A stretch of DNA of 64,000 bases from positions 124,001 through 188,000 of the forward strand of contig CAVUAC010000046.1 of the NCBI GenBank assembly GCA_963739335.1. The letters run 5' to 3'. The notes beneath the pieces were generated by a model, which saw only the letters and a program-made list of their open reading frames with translations, searched no databases and was not told where the DNA came from. This DNA comes from UBA9647 sp963739335. Its GTDB lineage: Bacteria; Bacteroidota; Ignavibacteria; UBA10030. The translations under genes were made by a program, and so were the position numbers. This document shows, piece after piece, positions 1 to 9,790 of the stretch (position 1 is its first letter; each line of letters starts with the position of its first letter).

Positions 1-1158
1 GTCCAATTCTCCTGTCCCGCATATGTCCGTGATGAACCTCGTCAACGCAGCGCTCGGTGAAATCAGCGACAGGTTGCTTGCGATCGACTGTTGATTGTGT
101 CGTTCGATCTGGAATGCCTGATCAAGGTTTCGCAGTTGATCGGTTTTCCGGGCGCGGTACTGTTGCTCGGTTGTGGTCTTGAACGATTCCCATGCATCTC
201 GATCGGCACCTGGTGCGAGATCGGTTTTCAAAGGAGCTCCTTTTCCGAAGATCGACTCATATTGTCTCCCGAGGATCCTTGCCTTCTCCTGGTCAATGGC
301 CTTTGCGATGGAAGATCTCTGCATCGAGACGACCGTCTCCGACCTGATCGGATGCACGACGGACGCAACCATATCGCTGAGCCTCGGGACGACGAGCTGC
401 ATGAAAATCCAGACAAGCAGGATCGCCACGAGCGCGGTGCGTGCCCGTGCAGCGCTGGCAGATATCATGATCCCTAACGTGAAGTACTCCAGGATGAACA
501 GGGAGCCTGCAAGAAAAATAATGGCAATGCGTGCCGCGATCCGTGAATCGTAGAGCGGAAATGAGGTCACTGCGAGAAGAACAAGGCCGAGGAGAAATGA
601 GATCACGAATGGTAACCAGACAGCGATGTATCCTCCGACGAGCTTACCGATCAGGAGGTTATGCCGCGGAACGCTGTTGGACAAAATGCTCCTCAGCGTT
701 CCCAGTTCCTTTTCGCCCGAAATGACGTCTGAAGCAAACAGGAGCACAATCAGGCTTACAACCATTTGAATGATGAAGACGAAATCGAACTTGCCAAAAA
801 CTGAGAGCACAGATTGATCGCCGACAGGTGTTTCGCCCTGTTTGTATCCCTCAGGCTGGAACTCGTAGAACCGCGGCAGGCTGGACTCGAATCCGGAGGC
901 GAAGATCGAGAGGGGAGAAGGAGGCCGGAAGCCCTTCAGCGGGATCGTGCCAAAGTGAATGTCCCACATCCTTGAAGAGGCGAGAGCATCGTCGGCGAGC
1001 CGGACCTGTTCGCTGTAGTCGCTGAGCCTCTTGGAGTAGTCAAGCTCGTGAACGTAGAGAGATGAGACGATCAAGACGGCGCAGATCAGGAAGAACAGAG
1101 GAAGCCGGTAGCTGACAATGTTCTCGAGAAGCTCTTTCTTGATTATTGAGGAGAGCAT
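1..1158 (-). CDS. ABC-2 type transporter permease, 3' end beyond the window
   Basis: The reverse strand is open from an ATG at 1158 to the window edge (386 codons, no stop), so the C-terminus is missing. The N-terminus (MLSSIIKKELLENIVSYRL) is followed by one hydrophobic segment, a soluble loop of over 100 residues, then several membrane segments around residues 130-270, including SGEKELGTLRSIL just after the second one. That layout, and the SGEKE...GTLR signature, is typical of ABC-2 permeases, possibly the DUF3526-like subgroup with a large extracytoplasmic loop. An AAGGA lies about 7 bases upstream of the ATG. The partner ATPase is not in the window. The substrate cannot be inferred. Confidence 0.8.
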   Translation of the reverse strand, partial: MLSSIIKKELLENIVSYRLPLFFLICAVLIVSSLYVHELDYSKRLSDYSEQVRLADDALASSRMWDIHFGTIPLKGFRPPSPLSIFASGFESSLPRFYEFQPEGYKQGETPVGDQSVLSVFGKFDFVFIIQMVVSLIVLLFASDVISGEKELGTLRSILSNSVPRHNLLIGKLVGGYIAVWLPFVISFLLGLVLLAVTSFPLYDSRIAARIAIIFLAGSLFILEYFTLGIMISASAARARTALVAILLVWIFMQLVVPRLSDMVASVVHPIRSETVVSMQRSSIAKAIDQEKARILGRQYESIFGKGAPLKTDLAPGADRDAWESFKTTTEQQYRARKTDQLRNLDQAFQIERHNQQSIASNLSLISPSAALTRFITDICGTGELD

Positions 1159-1193
1159 ATCACCATCCTTCCATCACAGTAGATGCTACAAGC

Positions 1194-1562
1194 CATCTCA
1201 AAAATCCTTCCACAAGAATAGTTGTCATTCCCGCACGTCTTCGCGTTTTGTGTTCGCTCTTTGAATCCCGCTAGGGAGCGGAATCCTTGAAAGCGGGACG
1301 TCCCGCTGTTGTTGAGCGGGAAAGCGGGCATCCAGGTCGTGAACCTCATGCGACCAGGGGCAATCGTCGTGCTTGGTTCTGGATTCCCGATGGAAACATT
1401 CGGGAATGACATTCTGCTTTCGGGAACAACATTCATTTTGTCATACCCGCATGTCGTAAGCGGATATCCAGGTCATGAACTTCATGCGGCCAAGGGCAAA
1501 TGCGACGCTCTTTTCTGGACTCCCGATAGAAGTGTTCGGGAGTGACATCGATTTTTGAGATG
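1194..1562. repeat. MITE-like interspersed repeat, copy 1 (two internal units)
   Basis: Bounded by CATCTCAAAAA at 1194 and its complement TTTTTGAGATG ending at 1562. Inside are two related units (about 1226-1413 and 1439-1548), each beginning GTCAT.CCCGCA and ending CGGGA(A/G)TGAC. A shorter second copy in inverted orientation lies at 25666-25840. No coding potential is seen. Confidence 0.75.
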
Positions 1563-1755
1563 AGCTCTAATCTTGCAGTACACAATGATGACCGCAGGTC
1601 AGCCTAGTGAGCATATGCTGAGCCCTACTCAAAGAGGCAATCTTTGTGCCGGTGTGCAAGCTACTCTAATGAAGAGCTAAATGCGGAGTTTCTCAGAGGG
1701 ATGGGTAATGTGCTATACGGAGGTGGGCAAAGGGTTACACGCGGGGAGGGATGAT

Positions 1756-2261
1756 GGTTGATGGAAAATGGATGATGGTTGAGGGTCGATGGATGAGGGA
1801 GCACCGTGAGGAAGGAATGCGTCGTTGAGACCTCTATCGTGACGTTGACCGTTTCACGCTTCGCTGTTGAGAGGTCAGCCGTATGGATGTGAACATGCGT
1901 CTGAATTCCTCAGATTCTGCGAGGAGTTTGTCGAGAGTCTGGTATTGCCCGTCATCTAAGGCCTTCAATACTCGCAACCAGTAGTTGGTTTCGCGAATCT
2001 CCTTCAGAACAACACCGATCTTGTGAGCAAAATCATCTTTCGATTCCGCTGCTTGTGCCTCCTCGTAGTTTGCTCCTATCGAGGTCGAGGCTTTCGCTAG
2101 TTGATGTCGAATCACATCGAATTCCGCACTCTTTGCAAGGCTCCCCAGGTACCCGAATACTGCGACTCCGAAACCGAAGGTTCTGTCAAGTAGTTCCTGT
2201 GTCTTCCTATCGCTTTTCTGTCCTCAATAGCTTAGCCTCCATCTCCCATTTTCCATCATCC
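1756..2261. mobile_element. Putative mobile unit: four-helix-bundle gene between inverted repeats
   Basis: A 23-base segment at 1756-1778 and the reverse complement of 2239-2261 share the core GATGGAAAATGG with matching flanks. They bracket the S23-type gene. The right repeat overlaps the stop codon of the NtrC-type gene, as if the unit had landed there. Upstream of the left repeat (1563-1755) nothing is recognisable; 1745-1800 is rich in GATGG. Confidence 0.45.
1834..2115 (-). CDS. Four-helix bundle protein, S23 (23S rRNA IVS-type) family
   Basis: The product carries the family signature STSIGANYEEAQ followed by SKDDFAHKIGVVLKEIRET and NYWLRVL, as in the S23/intervening-sequence proteins, which are small pentameric helical bundles of unknown function. 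The GTG at 2113-2115 is the first normal start codon in frame, but family-like sequence (LLDRTFGFGVAVFGYLGS) continues upstream in the same frame to the stop before 2223. Either a non-standard start is used or the N-terminus has been damaged. It lies between inverted repeats and outside any rRNA gene. Confidence 0.7.
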   Translation of the reverse strand: MIRHQLAKASTSIGANYEEAQAAESKDDFAHKIGVVLKEIRETNYWLRVLKALDDGQYQTLDKLLAESEEFRRMFTSIRLTSQQRSVKRSTSR

Positions 2262-3650
2262 GTTCTCTTCCTCAATTCCATACTGCAGCATCTTGTTGAA
2301 GAGCGTTTTTCGGCTGATCTTCAGTCTCTCGGCGGCTTCCGTTCTGTTCCAGTTGACTTGATTGAGGGTGTCGAGTATGATCTGACGCTCAGCCTCTTCG
2401 CTTAACGATCGAATATAGGGCTCCAGCCCTTTTTCCTCGTTGTAGTGAAAAAGCTTACTGGCGCCTTCCTTGATGAGGAAATCAAAATTCTTCCGCTCAA
2501 GGCAGTTTCCTTTAGCGTTCATCATCGCACGCTGCACGGCATTCTCGAGTTCGCGGATATTGCCTTTCCAATCGTGGTTTTCGAGGAAGTCAAGTGCTTC
2601 ACTCGAAATCGCATCTACGCGCCTTCCGAAAGCATCCCTATGCTTTGCGACGAAGTGCCGAACGTAGAGTGGTATGTCTTCTTTGTGCTCACGGAGAGAT
2701 GGCATACGGAGCTTCAGGACATTAAGCCGATAGTACAGGTCCTCCCTGAACTTCCCATCTCGAACCTGCGCTTCCAGATCTTTGTTCGTGGCCGCTATGA
2801 CCCGCACATCCACCTTCACGGAAGCACTGCCTCCGACGCGCGCGAACTCTTTCTCCTGAAGCACCCGGAGCAACCGGGTCTGGGCCTCGGGTGGAAGCTC
2901 ACCGATTTCATCAAGGAAAATCGAGCCCGCATTTGCTTCCTCAAACCTTCCGATCCTTCGCTCTCTCGCGTCCGTGAATGCTCCTCGTTCGTGCCCAAAG
3001 AACTCGCTCTCCAAAAGGCTCGAAGGAATTGCCGCACAATCAACTATGACCAGTGGGTATCCTCTGCGTTTACTCTCGTAGTGAATCGCTCTTGCAGCCA
3101 GCTCCTTGCCCGTGCCGCTCAGGCCCTCAATCAGCACCGTTGCATCAGCTTCTGCAATCTTCTGGATCTGCTTGCGGACGTCTTGCAGGACCGGACTATC
3201 CCCGAGGATATTTTCGATCCCCCACTTCTTACGCAACTCTGTCTTTAGCCGATTGACTTGATCTGAAAGTTGACGCCGCTCAATCGCACGGCGAACGACA
3301 AGCAGGAGTTGCTCATTGTCGTAGGGCTTCGTCAGGTAATCGTACACCCCGTGTTTGATCGCCTGAACCGCTGTCGCAATACTCCCGTGGGCAGTAAGAA
3401 TAACAGAGACAACACCGGGCAACTGTTCTTTAATCCGGCTGATTGTTTCGATGCCATCCAGACGCGGCATCTGTAGGTCCGCGATCACGAGATGTGGATC
3501 GAACGATTTCGATTTCTCTAATGCTTCGAAACCGTCTGCCGCAGTAGCCACCTCGTAGCCCTCGTCCTTCAGCACAGCCGCAAGGATCGTCCGGATCTTC
3601 TCCTCATCGTCGACAATGAGAATCTTTCCTTTGTTCAATAAATCGTTCAT
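2256..3650 (-). CDS. NtrC-family sigma-54-dependent response regulator
   Basis: The 464-residue product has three domains. The receiver (about 8-125) carries acidic residues near position 15, acceptor D58 in ADLQMP and K108 in LTKPY. The AAA+ sigma-54 domain (about 145-375) has Walker A GLSGTGKE (176-183), the sigma-54 loop as GAFTDA (223-228, a common variant of GAFTGA) and Walker B IFLDEIGEL. A Fis-type helix-turn-helix (about 415-455) ends in RTEAAERLKISRKTLFNKM. It follows the kinase gene with a 13-base gap, so the two form a kinase-regulator operon that should activate sigma-54 promoters when D58 is phosphorylated. The signal is unknown. Confidence 0.95.
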   Translation of the reverse strand: MNDLLNKGKILIVDDEEKIRTILAAVLKDEGYEVATAADGFEALEKSKSFDPHLVIADLQMPRLDGIETISRIKEQLPGVVSVILTAHGSIATAVQAIKHGVYDYLTKPYDNEQLLLVVRRAIERRQLSDQVNRLKTELRKKWGIENILGDSPVLQDVRKQIQKIAEADATVLIEGLSGTGKELAARAIHYESKRRGYPLVIVDCAAIPSSLLESEFFGHERGAFTDARERRIGRFEEANAGSIFLDEIGELPPEAQTRLLRVLQEKEFARVGGSASVKVDVRVIAATNKDLEAQVRDGKFREDLYYRLNVLKLRMPSLREHKEDIPLYVRHFVAKHRDAFGRRVDAISSEALDFLENHDWKGNIRELENAVQRAMMNAKGNCLERKNFDFLIKEGASKLFHYNEEKGLEPYIRSLSEEAERQIILDTLNQVNWNRTEAAERLKISRKTLFNKMLQYGIEEENG

Positions 3651-3663
3651 CTCCTCCTATGCC

Positions 3664-4989
3664 TTATAGGATGTGACCTTGTCGCGGCAGCTTGATAGTC
3701 ACCGTCGTCCCAGAGGGTTGTTCTACACGGCTCTCGATCTGAATCTCGCCGCCATGTTTGCTGATGATGCCGTAGGAGATCGATAGTCCCAGCCCGGTTC
3801 CGGCTTCCTTTGTTGTGAAAAAAGGATCAAAGACTCTGGGGAGATCCCTCTCGGGAATCCCACGTCCAGTGTCGCTTATTTCCACGCCTACGAAATCTGA
3901 TTCCTTGGTAAGACTCTCCTCTCCAATGCCGTCATTGAGTTTGATTGAGATCCTTCCTCCTCTTTGGAGGGCCTCGATGCTGTTCAGTAAAATATTCAGG
4001 AACACCTGCTTGAGCTGCGATGCGTCGCCCCTGATCGGAAGGGCTTGAAGATCAAAGAACTTTTGGACTTCGATGTTCTGTTTTCGTAATTCCGGATCGA
4101 GCAGAAGTAGGGTCTGATCCATAACATCCTTAAGATCGACAGCCCCAACATGGAGCTCGGTCGACTTGCTGAGCGAAAGGAGTCCCTTAATGATTTGATC
4201 AATGCGGTCCACCTCTTCAATAATTCCATCCACCAGAGGCTTTTTCTCGCTCGGGAGGTCCTTTTGGAGGAATTGAACTGTGCTGCGGATCGAGGTGAGG
4301 GGATTTCGAATCTCGTGGGCGGCTCCGGCGGCCAGTTCTCCGACGGTCGCAAGTTTGTCGGCATGGAAAAGCTTCTTCAGTCTGTCTTCCTGGAACTGGT
4401 AGATCAAGGCGTGTTCGAGAGCAAGTGCAGTCTGGGTTGCCAGCATCGACACCATTTCAATGTCCCTCGCGGAGTACTCAGTATTGTTGAGTTTCCTCCC
4501 AAGGAACAGCGCCCCTGTCAAACGATTGGTAATGATCAAGGGGACGACTAGCATGGTACGTGTCTTGCCCAAGAGCTCGCTTTCGCGAGTCGAGAGAAAT
4601 CTCACCACCTCAGTCTGATTGACTGTGTCAAGAGCACATCGGTTTACCGTGAGCCATTTGACCAGATGATCCGAACGAGAGAAATGAAACTCGGCGAGCA
4701 GTTCAGGTGTCTCTCCTTTTGCAATCCTACCGACATACCGATTGGTGATCGGTTCGAACAAAACAAGATAAAGTGCGCTCGCACCCAGCATCTCCATGAG
4801 CTTGGCAGAGAAGTTCTCCAGGAGCTGGTCGAGGCCGACAATCGAGCCAATGGACTTGAGAAATTCCTCAGGACTGAACGGCACTTGGGTATGGCGCTTG
4901 TGCGACAGCCGTTCTTTGATTTTTCGAAATGATTGAGCCATATGGGAAGGTGAAGCCGGAGTAATTTCCGCGTGGAGTTTCTGTGTCAA
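3664..4989 (-). CDS. GAF-domain sensor histidine kinase, partner of the NtrC-type regulator
   Basis: A cytoplasmic kinase with a GAF-like sensor region (about 40-195). The dimerisation/phosphoacceptor motif is GAAHEIRNPLTSIRS with H225. The ATP-binding domain shows the N box (FLNILLNSIEAL), G1 (DTGRGIPE), F box (FDPFFTTK) and G2 (GTGLGLSI). No membrane segment is visible. The longest frame starts at a TTG (4989). An in-frame ATG at 4939-4941 would give MAQSFRKIKERL and is an equally plausible start; neither has a strong ribosome site. It is upstream of and nearly contiguous with the regulator. Confidence 0.93.
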   Translation of the reverse strand: MTQKLHAEITPASPSHMAQSFRKIKERLSHKRHTQVPFSPEEFLKSIGSIVGLDQLLENFSAKLMEMLGASALYLVLFEPITNRYVGRIAKGETPELLAEFHFSRSDHLVKWLTVNRCALDTVNQTEVVRFLSTRESELLGKTRTMLVVPLIITNRLTGALFLGRKLNNTEYSARDIEMVSMLATQTALALEHALIYQFQEDRLKKLFHADKLATVGELAAGAAHEIRNPLTSIRSTVQFLQKDLPSEKKPLVDGIIEEVDRIDQIIKGLLSLSKSTELHVGAVDLKDVMDQTLLLLDPELRKQNIEVQKFFDLQALPIRGDASQLKQVFLNILLNSIEALQRGGRISIKLNDGIGEESLTKESDFVGVEISDTGRGIPERDLPRVFDPFFTTKEAGTGLGLSISYGIISKHGGEIQIESRVEQPSGTTVTIKLPRQGHIL

Positions 4990-5146
4990 TTTACGGCTTT
5001 TCTATTCCATCCTCAACTTCTCGGCGTTTGGCCGTCATTGTTCATCCCGGCCAAGGATTTCTTGGCATCTTTGGTCAACGGAACGTCCAAACAGAATACT
5101 TCTCTGACGCGCGCTCAAAGCGCGCGGCCCTCCACTGAAGTTTTTT

Positions 5147-6103
5147 TCAATACCGACCCAGATCGCGTCCCACGACAACGTTGCCGGTGAATCCTCCCGC
5201 CCGTATTCCAGCGAGTAGCTCCTCATCGGTGGCACCCATACGAACAATGTGGCTCAGAATGAGAAGCTTCGGCTGAATGCGGGTGGCTAATGCTCCGAGC
5301 TCGATGTCGGATGTGTGGAATTCATGCAGGTACTTCACCCAGTCGTCACCTCCGGGACGCTGTTCCGGCCTGGCTTTTGCCGCGGAGTAAACCTCGTGGA
5401 CAAGGACATCGACGCCTCGTGCGTGTTCGATCAGGTGTTCATCGTAGCGCGTGTCTCCAGAGACCAAGAAGGAGCGGGACGGTGTATCGAAGCGGTAAGC
5501 AAATGCCTCAGCCCAGTTTCCGTGCGGGACGCGAATCGCCGTCACTCGGACACCCAGACTGTCATAAATGACACCCGGCCCGATCTCGTGAACTGAGACC
5601 TGGTATCCGTTTGGCGTTTCGTGTTCGAGGCCTTCAGTCCGTACTTTGATATCTTCTTCATACGCGGCTATCAAATGGTCTGTCATACTTTGAAGGCCGT
5701 GGGGTCCGTATGCTTGAAGGGGCGATCTTCGACCCATGACCCATGACGTGAAGATCAGGTCGGGATAACCAAGGGTGTGGTCGCTGTGAAGGTGGGTGAT
5801 AAAGAGTGCGGTCACGCCGTTGATCGGCAGATGGGCGGCACTCAATTGCAGCTCAGCACCTGGACCAGCGTCGACAAGGAAAACGAGCTTTCCGACGACG
5901 ATGGCAGTGGCCGGTCCGGACGCTTTGGGATCGGGACGGGGCGTTCCTGTGCCCAGCAGCACGACCACTGTGCTGTCCCGCCGATCTTGTCCTGCCTGTT
6001 GAGCGCCGACTGTGACCGATCGAAACATAAGGCAGCCTGTGAGCAACAAGACTGCAATGAACCGGTATTCTTCACAGACAGTCAGACTCTTCCGTGTTGA
6101 CAT
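5147..6103 (-). CDS. Secreted metallo-beta-lactamase-fold hydrolase (RNase Z/AtsA-like)
   Basis: The metal-binding motif THLHSDHT is clear, with downstream SGDTRYDE, VHEVYS and a late SHIVRMG histidine, as in the RNase Z/arylsulfatase-like branch of this fold. I start it at the ATG at 6103 because it begins directly before a basic and then hydrophobic signal-like segment (FIAVLLLTGCLMF), possibly a lipoprotein or Sec signal. The frame is open about 32 codons further upstream. The extracytoplasmic location argues against tRNA processing and for a secreted esterase or sulfatase-like role. The substrate is unknown. A GC hairpin (GCGCGC arms) follows the stop near 5110. Confidence 0.85.
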   Translation of the reverse strand: MSTRKSLTVCEEYRFIAVLLLTGCLMFRSVTVGAQQAGQDRRDSTVVVLLGTGTPRPDPKASGPATAIVVGKLVFLVDAGPGAELQLSAAHLPINGVTALFITHLHSDHTLGYPDLIFTSWVMGRRSPLQAYGPHGLQSMTDHLIAAYEEDIKVRTEGLEHETPNGYQVSVHEIGPGVIYDSLGVRVTAIRVPHGNWAEAFAYRFDTPSRSFLVSGDTRYDEHLIEHARGVDVLVHEVYSAAKARPEQRPGGDDWVKYLHEFHTSDIELGALATRIQPKLLILSHIVRMGATDEELLAGIRAGGFTGNVVVGRDLGRY

Positions 6104-6167
6104 GTATCTGCAGAGCATAGCCAGCCTTTCAGTTAATGTCTCGAGCAAGCGGCCAAGTAACTGCCAC

Positions 6168-6724
6168 TCAAAATGAAGTTCTTCCCGCCCTCGCCGCACG
6201 AGGATTCTGGTCTCGCTCGAGCTGTTTCACGATCATTCGACCCCGCGTGCGCAGGGCAGGACCAACGTACGGAAGCAACAATGTAATCGCTGTTTGAAGC
6301 TCACGCTTCAAGTCGGGCTCGCGTTCGGCGATCTTCACAAGCACCGTCATGGAACATGCTTTGACAGCGATGGGCGCCTCGACGGATCCGAGATAATCAA
6401 AGCACAACGAGACCACAGTTCCGAGCAGGGAAGGGGGATCTCAACGAACTGAAGCAAGCGCACGACGTTGCGCCTGACCGCGTCATGAACGCCGGGCTCC
6501 TGCATTTTCTTGATCATCGCAGGGAGCCAGGGAATCACAAGCTGAGGGTTGAGCTCGTAGCATTCACTGATGATCCACGCAGCCCGCTGGGTGACACGGA
6601 ACTCGCCGTGAAGGAAAAGGTCCATCAGTTGCTTGAAGCGCTTCCGGTCGTTTCCCACCCACTTCGCAATTCTCACCATCTGCCGCTTCGAGTGTTCTTT
6701 CAGGATTTCAGATTCGAGGTCCAT
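6168..6724 (-). pseudogene. HEAT-repeat-like protein, split by a frameshift
   Basis: Two overlapping frames make one protein. The first (from 6724) runs through helical pairs such as AAWIISECYELNP and reaches VRLLQFVEIP. The second resumes with LGTVVSLCFDYLGS and ends near 6168. One extra C in the run of five (G5 at 6433-6437 on the plus strand) would join them exactly. The combined product is about 185 residues of alpha-helical repeats, resembling small HEAT-like adaptor proteins. The lesion sits in a homopolymer, so a sequencing error is a real alternative. Confidence 0.6.
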
Positions 6725-6859
6725 CGGTCCAAATCATCTGCAGGAGATCTCACGCTGCTCGAAGAGATGAATAGCAACTTTCAAGTCATCTCCAGGCCCG
6801 CGTGACTTCGGGGTCTCTAGTTAGTGGCTCATACGTGTTTGACACTCACTTTGTAGGCT

Positions 6860-6976
6860 GACCTCACCCTGGCCCTCTCCTCACAGGAGAGGGGATTCTC
6901 ATGGCTCAGAGCTTCGAATTTGGATTCTCAACGGCATTCTTTTCTTCCCCTCCCAGGGGAAGGTGAGGATGAGGTC
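6860..6976. repeat. CCTCACCCT-type palindromic element
   Basis: The element opens with GACCTCACCCTGG and closes with GGTGAGGATGAGGTC, forming an imperfect inverted repeat. It contains a perfect internal hairpin CCCTCTCCT-CAC-AGGAGAGGG (6873-6893). This type of element is widespread between bacterial genes. No other feature is seen between 6725 and 7026. Confidence 0.6.
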
Positions 6977-7026
6977 TGCTATTTACTTGTCGTCCTTGAA
7001 TTTGATCTCATCTGAATGTGGCAGCA

Positions 7027-7803
7027 TCAGTTGAGGCTGATCTTGATTGTGAGAGGATAGATGGATGAGACGTGGACCAGTGATTCTTTTTGCTCGTGAA
7101 GATCGACAACCCACGTCGCCACGATGTAACCAATGAGGCCGCTAAGAACACAGTCGGAAGCCCAGTGATAGTCCTGATAGACTCTGGAGAACGCGGTGAG
7201 TGCCGCCGGCAGATACGCGATGACTTTCAACGCATTCGACTGAACGTTCCTGGAAAGAACCGTCGACAGCGCAAAGGCAAGCGTTGCGTGTCCCGATGGA
7301 AGTGAATGGAAGCCGTCATCGAGGATCGTGAACGGCTGATAGTCTGACGGGCCTTTGTCGGCATACGGTCTTGCTCGACCAACGATTACTTTGAGCAGCG
7401 TGGTCGTTGCGCCGGAATAGAAGGCAGCTTGTACTATTTCAAACCCGATTTTCTTCGTTGAGTTGTCCTTGGACAGCCACCCATGGAGGCCAAATGCGCC
7501 GCCGATGATTGCAGTTGAATATGTTTCACCCCAGAGCTTGCCGAACTCAACCGGAGCGCTGTGGTAAAAATCTCTCTCCTTCATCACCGCGTCGCGGATC
7601 GGCTGATCCGTCTGCATAACCAGAAATCTCCCGGCGCCGACCAGGCCAGGTCGCAGCCAATCGTTTCCATCCCATCTGGCCGGCTGCTTGATGAAATCGA
7701 CCGTTTCGTTCGCGAATTGAGAGAGGTTGTACTGGTTCTGAGCGCAGAGTAGAGGTGAGCAAATCGGCAACGACAGCAAGATGACAAGGGCTTTCAGTCG
7801 CAT
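7027..7803 (-). CDS. PAP2-family membrane phosphatase, paralogue A
   Basis: A signal-like N-terminus (LVILLSLPICSPLLCAQ) is followed by the three PAP2 motifs: KVIVGRARP (KX6RP), PSGHA and SRVYQDYHWASD (SRX5HX3D). The family removes phosphate from phosphatidic acid, undecaprenyl pyrophosphate or similar lipids at the outer face of the membrane. Conserved surroundings (YNLSQFANET, FIKQPARWDGNDWL) make it a close relative of the two proteins at 27.7-29.4 kb. It is transcribed divergently from the glycosyltransferase gene at 7967. Confidence 0.9.
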   Translation of the reverse strand: MRLKALVILLSLPICSPLLCAQNQYNLSQFANETVDFIKQPARWDGNDWLRPGLVGAGRFLVMQTDQPIRDAVMKERDFYHSAPVEFGKLWGETYSTAIIGGAFGLHGWLSKDNSTKKIGFEIVQAAFYSGATTTLLKVIVGRARPYADKGPSDYQPFTILDDGFHSLPSGHATLAFALSTVLSRNVQSNALKVIAYLPAALTAFSRVYQDYHWASDCVLSGLIGYIVATWVVDLHEQKESLVHVSSIYPLTIKISLN

Positions 7804-7966
7804 CGGGTTCCGCTCTGCGAGTGAGATTCTGGTTGCCTGTTCGACAGGCTAAGATACACATTCAGGCGGAGTCAAACAACTGGTGTCCAGAATGCAGACA
7901 CGCCGACAAATTCCAGGCGAATCTTCCTCTTGCCATCGCGGGAAATTTTGTGCTTCATTAATAATC

Positions 7967-9551
7967 ATGGAACATCGTGAGAGCATTGCGATGCAGAGAA
8001 TGTGGGGCGTGCGAAACCTCCGGGATGTTATCGAAAGGAGGGGGGAGTACGCGCTTGGCCTTCTCCTCTTCTTCGTTGCGTCCGTTGCAGCGGTCATCTT
8101 GTATTCGATGGACAATTACGTGTTCCTCTACTTTGGCGATGCCGCATCGCATATCGTCAAAGCGCGACAAATCATCGATTCCTGGAATCCAGGCATCGAG
8201 AATATCGGTACTGTGTGGCTGCCCCTTCCGTACCTTCATCCTTCTTCCGTTCGTGGCGATCGATGCTCTGTTCTTCTCAGGCATTGCGGGGCCGGTCGTG
8301 GGCATCCCTTGCCTCGTGGGTACAGGCGTGTTGCTGTTCTCGATCGTCCGGCGACTCACGGCTTCACGTTCTGTCTCGTTCCTAATTGCCTGCATGTTCG
8401 GCTTGAACCCGAACGTCGTCTACATGTCACTCACGCCGATGAATGAGCCAAGCCTCTTCTTTTTTGTCACGCTTGGGGGGTATGCTCTGCTTCGGTGGCT
8501 GCAGGTAGACCGGGCGCGATGGCTCCTCCTGTGTGCTGCAGCGGTGATGCTGGCAAGCTTGTGCCGTTATGAAGCATGGATCCTCGTTGGATTCGTCTCG
8601 CTTGTTGCCGGATTGAAGGGAATCTCCTTCTGGAGGAAAGCAGCGAGGAGTACGGCGGTGCGTATGTTCGCGATTGCTGGGCTCAGCGCGGCTGGTATCG
8701 TGCTCTGGCTTTGCTGGAACCGCTTCGAGTATGGGGACGCGCTTCAGTTCGCGCCATGGAAATATCGGGTGACGCCAAGCGTTTTCCACAATCCTCTCGA
8801 CTATCGTCAGGAAGCGGCGCTATGCACGTACGTCAGAGCTGTGCTGAACGTCTTCGGGCCTGTAGTATTTCTTGTTGGAATCGCCGGGGTCGTACGCCTC
8901 CTTCGGAGAGGCGCTGAACGATGCCACGCATTGTTGTTTGTGTTCTTCAGTCTTCCGGCGCTCTTCATCTTTGCCGGCATCCTGACGAATCTTGTGCTGA
9001 TCGATGAATGGACGTTGAACTGGAGGTTTGTGCTGACGCTCGGTCTCTTTCTGTCGGTAGCCGGAGGAATTGCTCTTGCGGGGTTTTTCAGCAGCGTACG
9101 GTCGTCGCTCGTGCGCGGGGTTGCAGTTTTTTGTTGTCTTGCGATGCCAATCATTCAAATGGTGATCCCCTCGGTGGGCGTGGCGACCTTTCGTGATGCT
9201 GAGAGGATTTTCCGCGCGGCGACGCTGGACGCAACCTTGTTTGGCGAGCAGCTGCATTCGACTTACAGGGGTGGGTCGATTGTGATGCTCACGGGGTATG
9301 GTCTGGGTGAGCGAATCATGGTGTCCAGTTGGATCCCGCTGAAAAACTTCCGCGTCATCCATTATCCCGGGGGGCAGGACATTCTTGGGCCGATACGCTC
9401 TTCCGACCGATACGTGGTGATTGGGAAGCTACGGATGCCCGAATCGAGGGAGGTCGTTGATTACTGGCTTTCCCGCAGGGAGACTTTTCTTCGCTACTAC
9501 AACGTTCTTCTGGAGAATAGTCACTATATGCTGCTGGAGCGCACATCCTGA
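7967..9551 (+). pseudogene. Multi-pass membrane glycosyltransferase (GT39-like), frameshifted
   Basis: The N-terminus is in one frame (ATG at 7967, with FGDAASHIVKARQIID and GTVWLPLP, the typical acidic-loop region of dolichol-phosphate-mannose-type enzymes). The rest is in another frame starting FILLPFVAIDALFFSGIAG and running to 9551 with about ten hydrophobic segments. One surplus base near 8233-8234 separates them. The joined product is about 525 residues, a sensible length. The enzyme would transfer sugar from a lipid carrier on the periplasmic side. A fragment of a relative is present near 45.0 kb. A sequencing error is possible. Confidence 0.7.
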
Positions 9552-9628
9552 GAGGATTCACATTGAAATTATTGAAGCGGTGTGGTTTTGTCGATCAAGA
9601 ACTCGCTGGTGTGATGATGACTGAGCAG

Positions 9629-9790
9629 TCAATAGGGCCGTTCGCAGACCACGATGAAGTCCGTCGAACCGGGACCGAGTTCATGTTCCTCGTAGTCGCC
9701 GTAGATGTGTTTCAGAGTCAGTCTCGAACGACTGACGATATGCTCGAGTTCATATCGAAAGAAAAGCCGCAACTGTGACCAGTCTTGACT
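9629..9790 (-). pseudogene. C-terminal fragment of a SAM methyltransferase
   Basis: The reverse strand encodes FFRYELEHIVSRSRLTLKH followed by IYGDYEEHELGP and FIVVCER. This matches the last 50 or so residues of the intact methyltransferase at 52646-53407 almost residue for residue. Nothing upstream (9791-9943) looks like the missing catalytic domain, so this is a remnant. It sits directly behind the glycosyltransferase gene, in convergent orientation. Confidence 0.75.

Noticed and set aside
2445..3248. 267-codon open frame on the plus strand
   Set aside because: Antisense to the NtrC-type regulator with no ribosome site or family resemblance.
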